Below, in pieces: positions 44,327 to 53,476 of a DNA stretch of 64,000 bases (positions within the stretch are counted from its first letter, which is position 1; every line of letters begins with the position of its first letter). The stretch is taken from positions 1 to 64,000 of the forward strand of contig NZ_SMSJ01000019.1 of the NCBI RefSeq assembly GCF_004355005.1, read 5' to 3'. The position numbers and the translations under genes were made by a program. Source of the DNA: Dankookia rubra. GTDB lineage: Bacteria > Pseudomonadota > Alphaproteobacteria > Acetobacterales > Acetobacteraceae. Under the pieces are notes generated by a model. That model had not been told where the DNA came from. It saw nothing but the letters and a program-made list of their open reading frames with translations, and did not search any database.

Positions 44327-46024
44327 ATGGATATCGGCCCAGCCGCAACGCAGCAGGCCGCGCCCACCGGCGCCGAGGCCGTGCCGGACAGCCGCGGGCT
44401 GAACCTATGCCGGGTCGACCCTTGGCTTGTGCCGGTGCTATCGCTGTACTTGCCGCCCGACCTGCTGGCGCACCTGGCGCCTCATCTTGACCGCATTGGG
44501 GCGCTGGCCGGCGGCAGGCTGGACGAGTTGGCGGGGCTGGCCGACCGCAATCCGCCGGTGCTGCGTCACCGCACACGGCGTGGCGAGGATGCCCAGGCGA
44601 TCGAGTACCACCCGGCCTATCGGGAGATGGAGCGGATCGCCTTCAGCGATTACGGGCTGGCGGCGATGTCGCATCGCCCCGGCGTGCTGGGCTGGCCGGC
44701 GCCGATGCCGCCGGCGGCGAAATATGCGCTGACCTATCTTTTCGTGCAGGCGGAGTTCGGCCTTTGCTGCCCGCTGTCCATGACCGACGCGCTGGCCCGC
44801 ACGCTGCGCCGCTTTGGTGACCCGGCGCTGGTCGCACGCTACCTGCCGGCGCTGACCGCGACCGACCTCGACGCCCTGCGCCAGGGCGCGATGTTCATGA
44901 CGGAACAGGGCGCGGGGTCGGACATCTCCGCGACCGCCGTGCTGGCCGAGGAAGCCGCCGACGGCACCTGGCGGCTGACCGGCGACAAGTGGTTCTGCAG
45001 CAATGCCGATGCCGGGATGGCTCTGGTGCTGGCGCGCCGCGTCGGTGGCCCCGCAGGGCTGCGTGGCGTCTCCCTGTTCCTGCTGCCGCGGGAACGGCCA
45101 GACGGCTCGTCGAACGCCTACCGGATCGTCCGGCTGAAGGACAAGCTGGGGACCAAGAGCATGGCCTCCGGCGAAGTGCGCCTCGATGGCGCCACCGCCT
45201 TCCTGGTCGGCGAGCCGGAGGCCGGCTTCAAGCAGATGGCGGACATGGTCAACGCCTCCCGACTGTCGAACGGCATGCGCGCCGCCGGGCTGATGCGCCG
45301 GGCGGTCACGGAAGCGGTTTTCGTCGCGCGCCACAGGATTGCCTTCGGCCGCCGCCTCGTCGAGATGCCTCTGATGCGCCGGCAACTGATGAAGCTCGTG
45401 CTGCCCATGGAGCAGGCGCGTAGCATGGTCTTCCAGGCGGCGGAGGCGCTGCGCCGAAGCGACGCCGGGGAGGACGGCGCCTATGCCCTGCTGCGCATCC
45501 TGACGCCCTTGCTGAAATTCCGCGCCTGTCGCGACGCCCGGCGCGTCACCGGCGACGCGATGGAGGTGCGTGGCGGCTGCGGCTATATCGAGGAGTGGGC
45601 CGACCCGCGCCTGCTGCGCGACAGCCATCTCGGCAGCATCTGGGAGGGCACCAGCAACATCGTCGCGCTCGACGTGTTGCGCGCGGCGCAACGCGAAGGC
45701 TCGTTGCCAGTGCTGCGGGCGCATGTCGCCGGGCTGCTCGGCAACGGTGCGGCGCTGGAGGGGGCGCTGCCGCTGTTCGACCGCGCCGCGGCGCTGGCCA
45801 CGCGGGCACAGGACCACCCGGCACTCGCCCGCCAAGCCGCCAGCGCGCTCTACCACCTGACCAGCGCCGCGGCGATGACCTGGGAAGCCGGGCGGCTGGA
45901 CGACCCGGCGCGGCTGGCGCTGGCGGAGGCCGTGCTGCGCCATCGCGTGCTGCCCCGCGACCCGCTGGCCGATGCGGACGAGGTCGTGCCCGACGCCTTG
46001 CTCGACCGCGTGCTGGCCGCCTGA
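44327..46024 (+). CDS. Acyl-CoA dehydrogenase family protein (AidB-like)
   Basis: A 565-residue FAD enzyme of the acyl-CoA dehydrogenase superfamily. FAD/substrate segments: FMTEQGAGSDISATAVLAEE and GDKWFCSNADAGMALVLARR. C-terminal: EVRGGCGYIEEWADPRLLRD and GSIWEGTSNIVALDVLRAA. The AidB-like N-terminal extension and length fit that subfamily, linked to alkylation damage in E. coli. The substrate is unknown. GGAAGGAG precedes the ATG. The TetR gene starts inside its stop codon. Confidence 0.9.
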   Translation: MDIGPAATQQAAPTGAEAVPDSRGLNLCRVDPWLVPVLSLYLPPDLLAHLAPHLDRIGALAGGRLDELAGLADRNPPVLRHRTRRGEDAQAIEYHPAYREMERIAFSDYGLAAMSHRPGVLGWPAPMPPAAKYALTYLFVQAEFGLCCPLSMTDALARTLRRFGDPALVARYLPALTATDLDALRQGAMFMTEQGAGSDISATAVLAEEAADGTWRLTGDKWFCSNADAGMALVLARRVGGPAGLRGVSLFLLPRERPDGSSNAYRIVRLKDKLGTKSMASGEVRLDGATAFLVGEPEAGFKQMADMVNASRLSNGMRAAGLMRRAVTEAVFVARHRIAFGRRLVEMPLMRRQLMKLVLPMEQARSMVFQAAEALRRSDAGEDGAYALLRILTPLLKFRACRDARRVTGDAMEVRGGCGYIEEWADPRLLRDSHLGSIWEGTSNIVALDVLRAAQREGSLPVLRAHVAGLLGNGAALEGALPLFDRAAALATRAQDHPALARQAASALYHLTSAAAMTWEAGRLDDPARLALAEAVLRHRVLPRDPLADADEVVPDALLDRVLAA

Positions 46025-46650
46025 TGGACGGCGCGCTCTCGCCTCGCGCCGCGGCGACACGGCAACGTATCCTGGACGCGGCGGTGGCGGAATTCGCCGA
46101 AAAGGGCTTGGCCGGCGCGCGGGTGGACGAGATCGCGGCGCGAGCCGGCGCCAACAAGCGGATGATCTACGCCTATTTCGGCAACAAGGAGGCATTGTGG
46201 CTGGCGGTGCTCGAGACCGCCTATTCCATGAAACGAGCGGAGGAACGTGCGCTGGCGGTGGATGCGCTGCCGCCGGAGGAGGCCATGGCGCGGCTTGTCG
46301 CCTTCAACTTGCGCTACACCGCGGCGCATCCGGAATTTGTCGCGTTGCTGAACCAGGAGAATATCCACCGCGCCGCCTACCTAGCCGCCAGCGACCAAGT
46401 GCCGGCGATGTACTCGCCGCTGGTCGGGCAGATCGGTACGGTGCTCGCGCGCGGGGAAGCGGCCGGCGTCTTCCGCGCCGGGGTCGATCCGGTGCAGCTC
46501 TACATAACCATAGTCGCGCTCGGGCATTTCTACGTGGCGAACCTGCATACGCTCTCCACCATCTTTCGCGCCGATCTCGGCGATCCGGCTGCGCTGGCGG
46601 CGCGAGAGGCCCATTGTATCGCCGTGATCCGCGGCTATCTGCGGCCATGA
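46024..46650 (+). CDS. TetR family transcriptional regulator
   Basis: A 208-residue regulator. The HTH is RQRILDAAVAEFAEKGLAGA, RVDEIAARAGANKRMIYAYF and GNKEALWLAVLE, with a helical ligand domain behind it. It begins at a TGATG overlap with the acyl-CoA dehydrogenase stop, and its own stop overlaps the next ATG, so it is in the same operon and probably regulates it. Confidence 0.92.
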   Translation: MDGALSPRAAATRQRILDAAVAEFAEKGLAGARVDEIAARAGANKRMIYAYFGNKEALWLAVLETAYSMKRAEERALAVDALPPEEAMARLVAFNLRYTAAHPEFVALLNQENIHRAAYLAASDQVPAMYSPLVGQIGTVLARGEAAGVFRAGVDPVQLYITIVALGHFYVANLHTLSTIFRADLGDPAALAAREAHCIAVIRGYLRP

Positions 46651-47327
46651 TGCTGCATAAGCTTCTGGTGCAGACCGTCATCGCGCTGCTGGCGCAGGGC
46701 TGGTTGCTGTATCGCGGCGCCCGCACCGCGGACTGGCCGGCGGGCTGGGCCTTCCTGGCGCTGTTCGGCCTGGGCAGCATCGTCGTCGGGCTGTTCCTGC
46801 TGCGGCACGACCCGGCGCTGCTGCGCGAACGCATGACCCTGCCGGCGCATGGCAACCAGCCGCGGCGGGACAAGCTGCTGCTGCTGGCGGTCGGCCTGCT
46901 GTGGTGCTTCTGGCTCTTCGGCATGGGGCGGGACGCCGCGCACCACCGCTTCGCCGCGATGCCGGCTTGGCTGCAGGGGATCGGCGCGCTGCTCTTCGTC
47001 GGCGGCTATGCGGTGACCACCTGGACCTTCGCCGCCAACAGCTTTGCCTCTCCCGCGGTGCGGATGCAGCCGGAACGCGGCCACCATGTCGTCGACACCG
47101 GCCCCTACGCCTGGGTGCGGCACCCGATGTATGCCGGTGCGCTGCTTCTCTTCCTCGGCATGCCGCTGCTGCTGGGGTCGCCGCTCGGGATGCTAGGCCT
47201 GCCCATCGGCGCCGCGATCCTGGCGCTTCGGGTGGGGTGGGAGGAAGCGGCGCTGCGGGAGGGCCTGCCCGGCTACGACGACTATGCCCGTCGCGTCCGC
47301 CACCGCTTCGTGCCCGGTCTCTGGTGA
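46647..47327 (+). CDS. Isoprenylcysteine carboxyl methyltransferase-like membrane protein
   Basis: A 226-residue protein with five or six membrane helices. The ICMT/PEMT signature is VDTGPYAWVRHPMYAGALLL and the end is GYDDYARRVRHRFVPGLW. Bacterial ICMT homologues methylate lipids or small membrane substrates; the true substrate is unknown. ATGA overlap with the TetR gene implies a three-gene operon with the acyl-CoA dehydrogenase. Confidence 0.88.
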   Translation: MMLHKLLVQTVIALLAQGWLLYRGARTADWPAGWAFLALFGLGSIVVGLFLLRHDPALLRERMTLPAHGNQPRRDKLLLLAVGLLWCFWLFGMGRDAAHHRFAAMPAWLQGIGALLFVGGYAVTTWTFAANSFASPAVRMQPERGHHVVDTGPYAWVRHPMYAGALLLFLGMPLLLGSPLGMLGLPIGAAILALRVGWEEAALREGLPGYDDYARRVRHRFVPGLW

Positions 47328-47414
47328 AAAGGGCTGTGGTGAAGCTTGACCGCCCGGGGCGTGACGCGCCAAAGTAACCAGCCGGTTACCCAGACCGGCC
47401 AGCGGGAGGGAAGC

Positions 47415-48569
47415 ATGGCGGAACGCCGCATCGGCATCATCATGAACGGCGTCACCGGCCGCATGGGCACCAACCAGCACCTGGTGCGCTCCATCGCCGC
47501 GATCCGCGCCGATGGTGGCGTGCGGCTCGCCAATGGCGACCGGCTGATGCCCGACCCGGTCCTGGTCGGCCGCAACCGCGACAAGCTGGAAGCGCTGGCC
47601 CGCGCGCACAATGTAACGCGCATCTCCACCGACCTCGACGCCTGTCTGGCCGATTCGAAGGACGAGCTCTTCTTCGATGCTGCGACCACGCAGCTCCGTG
47701 CCGGGCTGATCCGCCAAGCGATTGCCGCCGGCAAGCATATCTATGTGGAGAAGCCGACCGCCGACCGGCTGGAGGATGCGCTGGACGTCGCCCGCCGTGC
47801 CAAGGCAGCCGGGATCAAGCACGGCGTGGTGCAGGACAAGCTGTTCCTGCCAGGCTTGCGAAAGCTGAAGATGGTGATCGACAGCGGCTTTCTCGGCCGC
47901 ATCTGCAGCGTGAAAGGGGAGTTCGGCTACTGGGTCTTCGAGGGCGACCTGCAGCCGGCGCAGCGCCCGTCCTGGAACTACAAGGCGGCCGAGGGCGGCG
48001 GCATCATCCTCGATATGCTCTGCCACTGGCGCTACGTGCTGGACAACCTGTTCGGCGAGGTGGAGGCGGTGAGCTGCCTCGGCGCCACGCATATCCCGGA
48101 GCGGATCGGGGAGGACGGCAGGCCGTACCAAGCCGATGTGGACGACGCGGCCTATGCGACCTTCCAGCTCAAGGGTGGTGTCGTGGCCCACATCAACAGC
48201 AGCTGGGTGACGCGCGTCAGGCGCGACGACCTTGCGACCTTCCAAGTGGACGGCACGCATGGCAGCGCCATCGCCGGCCTGCAGAAGTGCTGGACGCAGA
48301 GTCGCGTCAACACGCCGAAGCCGGTCTGGAATCCCGACATCCCGCAGCCTATCGACTTCTTCGCGGGCTGGCAGGAGGTGCCGAACAGCCAGGATTATCC
48401 GAACGGCTTCCGCGTGCAGTGGGAGATGTTCCTGTGCTACCTCGTCGGCGAGACGCCGATCTTCCCCTGGGACCTGATGGCGGGTGCCAAGGGCGTGCAG
48501 CTGGCGGAGGCGGGGCTGCGGAGCTGGCGCGAGCGGCGCTGGATCGATCTGGAAAAGCTCGAAGCATAA
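47415..48569 (+). CDS. Gfo/Idh/MocA family oxidoreductase
   Basis: A 384-residue NAD(P)-dependent sugar/inositol oxidoreductase. The N-terminal Rossmann start is ERRIGIIMNGVTGRMGTNQH, and the EKP motif is in IYVEKPTADRLEDALD. C-terminal domain: AHINSSWVTRVRRDDLATFQ and ...LDMLCHWRYVLDNLF with a catalytic-type histidine. The start follows GGGAGGGA. It precedes DUF993 and an isomerase gene after a repeat, and all three probably handle one substrate. Confidence 0.9.
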   Translation: MAERRIGIIMNGVTGRMGTNQHLVRSIAAIRADGGVRLANGDRLMPDPVLVGRNRDKLEALARAHNVTRISTDLDACLADSKDELFFDAATTQLRAGLIRQAIAAGKHIYVEKPTADRLEDALDVARRAKAAGIKHGVVQDKLFLPGLRKLKMVIDSGFLGRICSVKGEFGYWVFEGDLQPAQRPSWNYKAAEGGGIILDMLCHWRYVLDNLFGEVEAVSCLGATHIPERIGEDGRPYQADVDDAAYATFQLKGGVVAHINSSWVTRVRRDDLATFQVDGTHGSAIAGLQKCWTQSRVNTPKPVWNPDIPQPIDFFAGWQEVPNSQDYPNGFRVQWEMFLCYLVGETPIFPWDLMAGAKGVQLAEAGLRSWRERRWIDLEKLEA

Positions 48570-48710
48570 GGCGGGGGGAAGGTATTCCCCCCGAGCCCCC
48601 CATCTATTTTGGGAGTCGGCTGCCGCCACGCGGAGGGTGCCAGACTCACAAAAGGAAAGGGGGGTGCGGGGGTTCTTCCCCGCTCTTGCTTCCTTTGCGG
48701 GAGACCGACG
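48570..48710. repeat. Dispersed intergenic repeat, clear copy
   Basis: The unit runs GGGGGGAAGGTATTCCCCCC, GAGCCCCCCATCTATTTTGG, then an imperfect palindromic core to CAGACTCACAAAA (about 48606-48654) and G/C-rich arms (GGGGTTCTTCCCCGC). It lies between the oxidoreductase stop and the DUF993 start, so the downstream genes are probably transcribed through it. Confidence 0.75.
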
Positions 48711-49868
48711 ATGCCGACCATCATCCTGCCCACCGCGGACGGCCTGAAGCCCTTCACCCTGAGTGCGCCGCGCGCCTTCCCCAAGGCGACGCCACCCGTC
48801 CCGCGCCTCGCGCTCGCCGCCGCGCATGTCGTGGCCGATCCGCTGGCCGAGCAGGACCCCTGGCTCGACGCCAGGGTCGACTGGGACCGCACCATCGCCT
48901 TCCGCCGGCACCTCTGGTCGCTCGGGCTCGGCGTGGCGGAAGCCATGGACACCGCGCAGCGCGGCATGGGCCTCGACTGGACGGCAGCGCAGGAGCTGAT
49001 CCGGCGCAGCCTCGACGCCATGCAGGACATGCCCGGCGCGGTGATGGCCAGCGGCGCGGGCACCGACCACTTGGCACCCGACCCCGACGTGACCATCGAC
49101 GACGTCATCCGCGCCTACGAGGAACAGTGTGCCGCGATCGAGCGGATGGGCGGCCGCATCATCCTCATGGCCTCGCGCGCCCTGGCCAGGGCGGCGCGCG
49201 GGCCGGCCGACTACGAACGCGTCTATGCCCGCATCCTGTCGCAGGTGAAGCAGCCGGTGATCATCCACTGGCTGGGCGAGATGTTCGACCCCGCGCTCGA
49301 CGGCTACTGGGGCGAGGCCGACCACTACAAGGCGATGGAGACGGCGCTGGCCGTCATCCGCGACAGCGCCGCCAAGGTGGACGGCGTGAAGATCAGCCTG
49401 CTCGACAAGGAGAAGGAGGTCGCCATGCGCCGCCGGCTGCCGGCCGGCGTGCGGATGTACACCGGAGATGACTTCAACTACCCCGAGCTTATCGCCGGCG
49501 ATGCCGAGGGTCATTCCGACGCGCTGCTCGGCATCTTCGACCCAATTGCCCCGGCGGTCGGCGGTGCGCTGGCGGCGCTCTCGGCTAAGGACCTCGCCGG
49601 CTTCCACGCCATCCTGGCGCCAACCGTGCCGCTGTCGCGCCACATCTTCCAGGCGCCGACCCGCTTCTACAAGACCGGCGTGGTCTTCATGGCCTGGCTG
49701 AACGGCCACCAGGGACACTTCACCATGGTGGGCGGCCAGCAATCCACGCGCAGCATCCGGCATTTCTCCGAGCTGTTCCGGCTGGCCGACGTGGCGGGCC
49801 TGCTGTCCGACCCGGACCTGGCGGCGGCGCGCATGCGGTCGCTGCTCGCGGTGCACGGCGTCGCATGA
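48711..49868 (+). CDS. DUF993 family protein (dihydrodipicolinate-synthase-like fold)
   Basis: A 385-residue protein of DUF993, a TIM-barrel family distantly like aldolases. It contains DWDRTIAFRRHLWSLGLGVA, KQPVIIHWLGEMFDPALDGY, VDGVKISLLDKEKEVAMRRR (a likely Schiff-base lysine region) and RMYTGDDFNYPELI. DUF993 genes usually sit beside Gfo/Idh/MocA oxidoreductases and sugar isomerases, as here. The ATG follows GGAGA at close range. The reaction is not established. Confidence 0.88.
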   Translation: MPTIILPTADGLKPFTLSAPRAFPKATPPVPRLALAAAHVVADPLAEQDPWLDARVDWDRTIAFRRHLWSLGLGVAEAMDTAQRGMGLDWTAAQELIRRSLDAMQDMPGAVMASGAGTDHLAPDPDVTIDDVIRAYEEQCAAIERMGGRIILMASRALARAARGPADYERVYARILSQVKQPVIIHWLGEMFDPALDGYWGEADHYKAMETALAVIRDSAAKVDGVKISLLDKEKEVAMRRRLPAGVRMYTGDDFNYPELIAGDAEGHSDALLGIFDPIAPAVGGALAALSAKDLAGFHAILAPTVPLSRHIFQAPTRFYKTGVVFMAWLNGHQGHFTMVGGQQSTRSIRHFSELFRLADVAGLLSDPDLAAARMRSLLAVHGVA

Positions 49869-50683
49869 GCCCGCCCGGTCCGCTGTCGCTGAACACCGTC
49901 ACGGTGAAGGAACGCTGGGGCCTTGCCGACTGCATCGAGGGCTGCGCCCGGCACGGCATCCCCGGCATCTCCCCCTGGCGCGACGTGCTGGCCGCCATGG
50001 GCGTCGAGGCTGCGGCGCGGCGGATCCGCGACGCGGGCCTGACAGTCACCGGCCTCTGCCGCGGCGGCATGTTCCCCGCCGCCGAAGCTACCGGTCGCGC
50101 CGCCGCGATCGAGGACAACCGCCGCGCCATCGCCGAGGCCCAAGCGCTCGGCGCCGCCTGCCTGGTCATGGTCTGCGGCGGCCTGCCGCCCGGGTCGAAG
50201 GATCTGCCCGGCGCGCGGGAGATGGTGCGGGACGGCCTGCACGCCATCCTGGCCGAGGCGCGCGCCGCCGGCGTGACCCTGGCGCTCGAGCCGCTGCACC
50301 CGATGACCTGCGCCGACCGCAGCGTGCTCAGCACGCTCGGCCAGGCGCTCGACCTTTGCGACGAGCTCGGCGCCGGCACTGGCGTCGCGCTCGACGTCTA
50401 CCACGTCTGGTGGGACCCGGCGTTGGAACGCGAGATGTCCCGCGCCAAGGGCCGCATCGCCGCCTTCCATGCCTGCGACTGGCTGGTGCCGACGACCGAC
50501 CTGGTCTTCGACCGCGGCATGATGGGCGACGGCTGCATCGACATCCCGCGCATCCGGGCGCTGGCGGAAGCGGCGGGCTACCGCGGCTTCGTCGAGGTCG
50601 AGCTGCTGTCGAGGCGCTGGTGGGCGGAGGACCCGGACGAGGTGCTGCGCCTGATCAAGGCGCGGCACGCGACGGCGTGTTGA
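49865..50683 (+). CDS. Sugar phosphate isomerase/epimerase-like (AP endonuclease 2 fold)
   Basis: A 272-residue TIM-barrel protein with the metal-binding pattern LALEPLHPM, GVALDVYHVWWDP, AFHACDW and FVEVELLS, typical of xylose-isomerase-like barrels (IolE/IolH-like). It overlaps the DUF993 stop by ATGA. Together with the neighbours it suggests an inositol- or sugar-acid-type pathway. Confidence 0.88.
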   Translation: MSPPGPLSLNTVTVKERWGLADCIEGCARHGIPGISPWRDVLAAMGVEAAARRIRDAGLTVTGLCRGGMFPAAEATGRAAAIEDNRRAIAEAQALGAACLVMVCGGLPPGSKDLPGAREMVRDGLHAILAEARAAGVTLALEPLHPMTCADRSVLSTLGQALDLCDELGAGTGVALDVYHVWWDPALEREMSRAKGRIAAFHACDWLVPTTDLVFDRGMMGDGCIDIPRIRALAEAAGYRGFVEVELLSRRWWAEDPDEVLRLIKARHATAC

Positions 50684-50693
50684 GCGGCGGGGT

Positions 50694-51944
50694 TCAGCGC
50701 CCCGCCATCGCCTCCAACACCGGCAGCAGATGCGGCCGGAGCCCGGCGAAGTTCTCGCTCATCGGGAAATGACCGAGGCCCGGCATGATCACTGCCGTCG
50801 CGCCCGGAATCGCCGCCGCGGTCGCCCTTGTATCCTCCGGCCGGCAGGAATAGTCGAACTCGCCGCACAGCAAGGCAACCGGGCAGCGCGCGGTGTCGAT
50901 GCGGGCGAGCTTGCCGCGGAGGTCGCCCTCCTCGGCGTAAAAATGCAGGTCGCCGCGGAACACGCCGGGGCCGCCCTGCATGTAGTGCCATAGCGTCTCC
51001 CATTTCCCCGCCTCGGGGGCGGTAGGGCCGACCAGCCCCGAGACCATCGCGCCGCAGACCTCGCCGCCATGGATGCGCGCGTGGTGCAACACCGAAAGGT
51101 CGTAGTAGCTGCCCGTGAAGGCGCTGCCCTGCAGGCCGATGACGCCGCGCAGCGCATCCGGATGCTCCGCCGCCAAGTCCAGCACGATCCGCCCGCCGAT
51201 GGAGCAGCCCATGACGACCGGCCGGTCGAGCCTGAGCGCCCGCGCCACCGCCATCACCAGCCCGGTATAGCCGGCGGTGGTCAGCCGGTATTCCTCGCCC
51301 TCCCAGCCCGCGGGCGGGGAGGACTTGCCATGCCAGGGCATGTCGAAGGCGATGCAGCGGAAGCGTTGCGTGATCTCCGTGTCGTTCAGCAGGTCGCGCC
51401 ATTGCCGTCCGTCGCTGCCGGCGGTGTGCAGCAGCAGCAGTGGCACGCCCTCGCCGGCCTCCTCGACATAGACGCGGTGCGGCCGGCCTTCGATGTCCAT
51501 CCGCAGGTAGCGGCCGGTCACCGGCTCGAAGGACGGCTTGCCCCAGGGGGCAGCGGGCGCCGCGGGCTTCGCCGGCGCCGGGCCCTGGCGCAGCAGCGCC
51601 AGCGCGCCCTTGAACCAGGCGAGGTGGGCGAAGAAGGTGGTGGTGTCGCCCTCGATCCGCAGCGCGCCCTGGCGGCGCAGCGCCAGCAGGTCGTGCCAAC
51701 CGGGTACCGGGGCGGGGGCGAGAAAGCGCGCCATGCCCTCGGCGGTGATGCGCAGCGCCAGGGTGAAAGCGGGCAGCACGAAGGGGCCGCGCTGCAGCGC
51801 CGCCACCTCGCCGCGTCGGATCGAGGCCAGCCAAGCCTTGTCGCCGATCTCGATCAGCACATCGGCATCCAGCGTGCGGCCACGGCGTTCCAGCGCCGCC
51901 TCGGCCGCCACGCGCGTCGGCCATGCGGCCATCGCCTGATCCAT
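50694..51944 (-). CDS. Alpha/beta hydrolase with an SCP2-like N-terminal domain
   Basis: A 416-residue fusion-like protein. The first about 115 residues are a small alpha/beta domain resembling SCP2 (ADVLIEIGDKAWLASIRRGE). The rest is an alpha/beta hydrolase: HTAGSDGRQW as oxyanion loop, nucleophile Ser in VVMGCSIGGRIVL, acid in CGEFDYS, and His in GLGHFPM. It is convergent with the isomerase gene. Substrate unknown. Confidence 0.82.
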   Translation of the reverse strand: MDQAMAAWPTRVAAEAALERRGRTLDADVLIEIGDKAWLASIRRGEVAALQRGPFVLPAFTLALRITAEGMARFLAPAPVPGWHDLLALRRQGALRIEGDTTTFFAHLAWFKGALALLRQGPAPAKPAAPAAPWGKPSFEPVTGRYLRMDIEGRPHRVYVEEAGEGVPLLLLHTAGSDGRQWRDLLNDTEITQRFRCIAFDMPWHGKSSPPAGWEGEEYRLTTAGYTGLVMAVARALRLDRPVVMGCSIGGRIVLDLAAEHPDALRGVIGLQGSAFTGSYYDLSVLHHARIHGGEVCGAMVSGLVGPTAPEAGKWETLWHYMQGGPGVFRGDLHFYAEEGDLRGKLARIDTARCPVALLCGEFDYSCRPEDTRATAAAIPGATAVIMPGLGHFPMSENFAGLRPHLLPVLEAMAGR

Positions 51945-52065
51945 GGGCGTTTCCTCCTGTCCCTTGCGGGCAGGCTATCGCCGGGGCGGCTCGCGGTCAC
52001 GCGGCTTGCCGGCCGGCGCGGCATACCGTTAGCGTTGCGCAGCGGACCAACCGCGGGAGGAAAGC

Positions 52066-53406
52066 ATGACGGACCCCAGGATGCCCCGGCCCGGCCGGCG
52101 CGGGGCCATGGCGCTGGGCGCCGGGCTGCTCGTCGGCGGCGCCCTGCCGGCCCGCGCCATCACCAGGGCCGACGTGAAGCCGCCGGGCTTCCCGCTGGAA
52201 CGCGGCGCGAAGCTGCGGGTCCTCCGCCCCGCCAAGTACATCGACCCGGACGAGGCGATCTTCAACGCCAATACCCGCCGCTTCACCGAGCAGACCGGGA
52301 TCGAGGTCCGCGTCGACTACGTGAACTGGCCGGACATGCCGGTGCAGGTCGCGGTCGCCACCAATACGGGGCAGGGGGCCGATGTCCTCATCGGCTTCAG
52401 CGCCGACCCGCACCTCTATGCCGACAAGCTGCTCGAGGTCACCGACCTCGCCGACTATCTCGGCGCGAAGTACGGCGGCTGGTACGAACTGGCGGAGACC
52501 TATGGACGGCGCTGGAAGTCGAAGTCCTGGCTCGGCCTGCCGATGGGCGGCACCACCGGGCCGGTGGTCTACCGCAAGTCCTGGGTGAAGGAGGCCGGGT
52601 TCGACGGCATCCCGAACGACCTCGGCGAATTCCTCAAGCTCTGCCAGGGGTTGAAGCGCATCGGCCATCCCTGCGGCTTCGCGCTGAGCCACGCTCCGGG
52701 GGACGCGCCGGGCTATGCCAACTGGCTGCTCTGGTCGCATGGTGCGTCGCTGGTCGATGAGGACGGCAAGGTCACGCTGGACAGCCCGGCGACGGCGCGG
52801 GCGCTCGACTATGCGAAGGCGATGCAGGAGACGATGGTCGCCGGGACCATGGCCTGGAACGGCGTCAGCAACAACCGCGCCTTCATCTCCGGCGAGATCG
52901 GCCTGACCCAGAACGGCGTCTCGGTCTATTACTCGCTGAAGACCGCGGCCGACGCGGCGCAGAACGCCATCGCCGCCGATACCGACCATGCGGAGATGCC
53001 CTATGGCGCCGCGAAGAAGGCGCCGGAGACGGCGCTGACGCTTTGCGCCATGGTGCCGAAATACACCAAGGTGCCGAATGCGGCGAAGGAGTACATCCGC
53101 TTCATGATGGAGGCGGAGCAGTACGACCCCTGGCTGACTGGCTGCCTCGGCTACTGGTCGCAGCCGCTGAAGGCCTATGCGCAGAGCGCGGTCTGGGCCT
53201 TCGACCCCAAGCTGAAGGTCTATAGCGACGCCATGGATACCCCGTTCTACGAGGGCTATCGTGGCCCGATCACCCCGGCTGCCGGCGCAGTCGGGGAGAA
53301 CTGGGTCGTCGTCGACATGTTCGCCCGCGTCGTCACCGGCCAGCAGAGCCCGGCCGAGAGCATGCGGGAAGCGCAGCGCGCGGCGCGGCGTTGGTACAAG
53401 ACCTAG
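52066..53406 (+). CDS. ABC transporter substrate-binding protein (family 1), Tat-like signal
   Basis: A 446-residue binding protein with an N-terminal twin-arginine-like signal (PGRRGAMALGAGLLVGGALP, ending ARA). The body has LRVLRPAKYIDPDEAIFNAN, GIEVRVDYVNWPDMPVQVAV, LGLPMGGTTGPVVYRKSWV and GVSNNRAFISGEIGLTQNG. It resembles sugar/oligosaccharide receptors. No permease or ATPase is in the window, so the partners must lie elsewhere or be shared. Confidence 0.85.
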   Translation: MTDPRMPRPGRRGAMALGAGLLVGGALPARAITRADVKPPGFPLERGAKLRVLRPAKYIDPDEAIFNANTRRFTEQTGIEVRVDYVNWPDMPVQVAVATNTGQGADVLIGFSADPHLYADKLLEVTDLADYLGAKYGGWYELAETYGRRWKSKSWLGLPMGGTTGPVVYRKSWVKEAGFDGIPNDLGEFLKLCQGLKRIGHPCGFALSHAPGDAPGYANWLLWSHGASLVDEDGKVTLDSPATARALDYAKAMQETMVAGTMAWNGVSNNRAFISGEIGLTQNGVSVYYSLKTAADAAQNAIAADTDHAEMPYGAAKKAPETALTLCAMVPKYTKVPNAAKEYIRFMMEAEQYDPWLTGCLGYWSQPLKAYAQSAVWAFDPKLKVYSDAMDTPFYEGYRGPITPAAGAVGENWVVVDMFARVVTGQQSPAESMREAQRAARRWYKT

Positions 53407-53476
53407 CCGCCCGGTCGTCCGCAGGCAAAGCCGAAGGACGTGAACCGGCCGGCCAAACATGAGAGAGGCCACGTCC

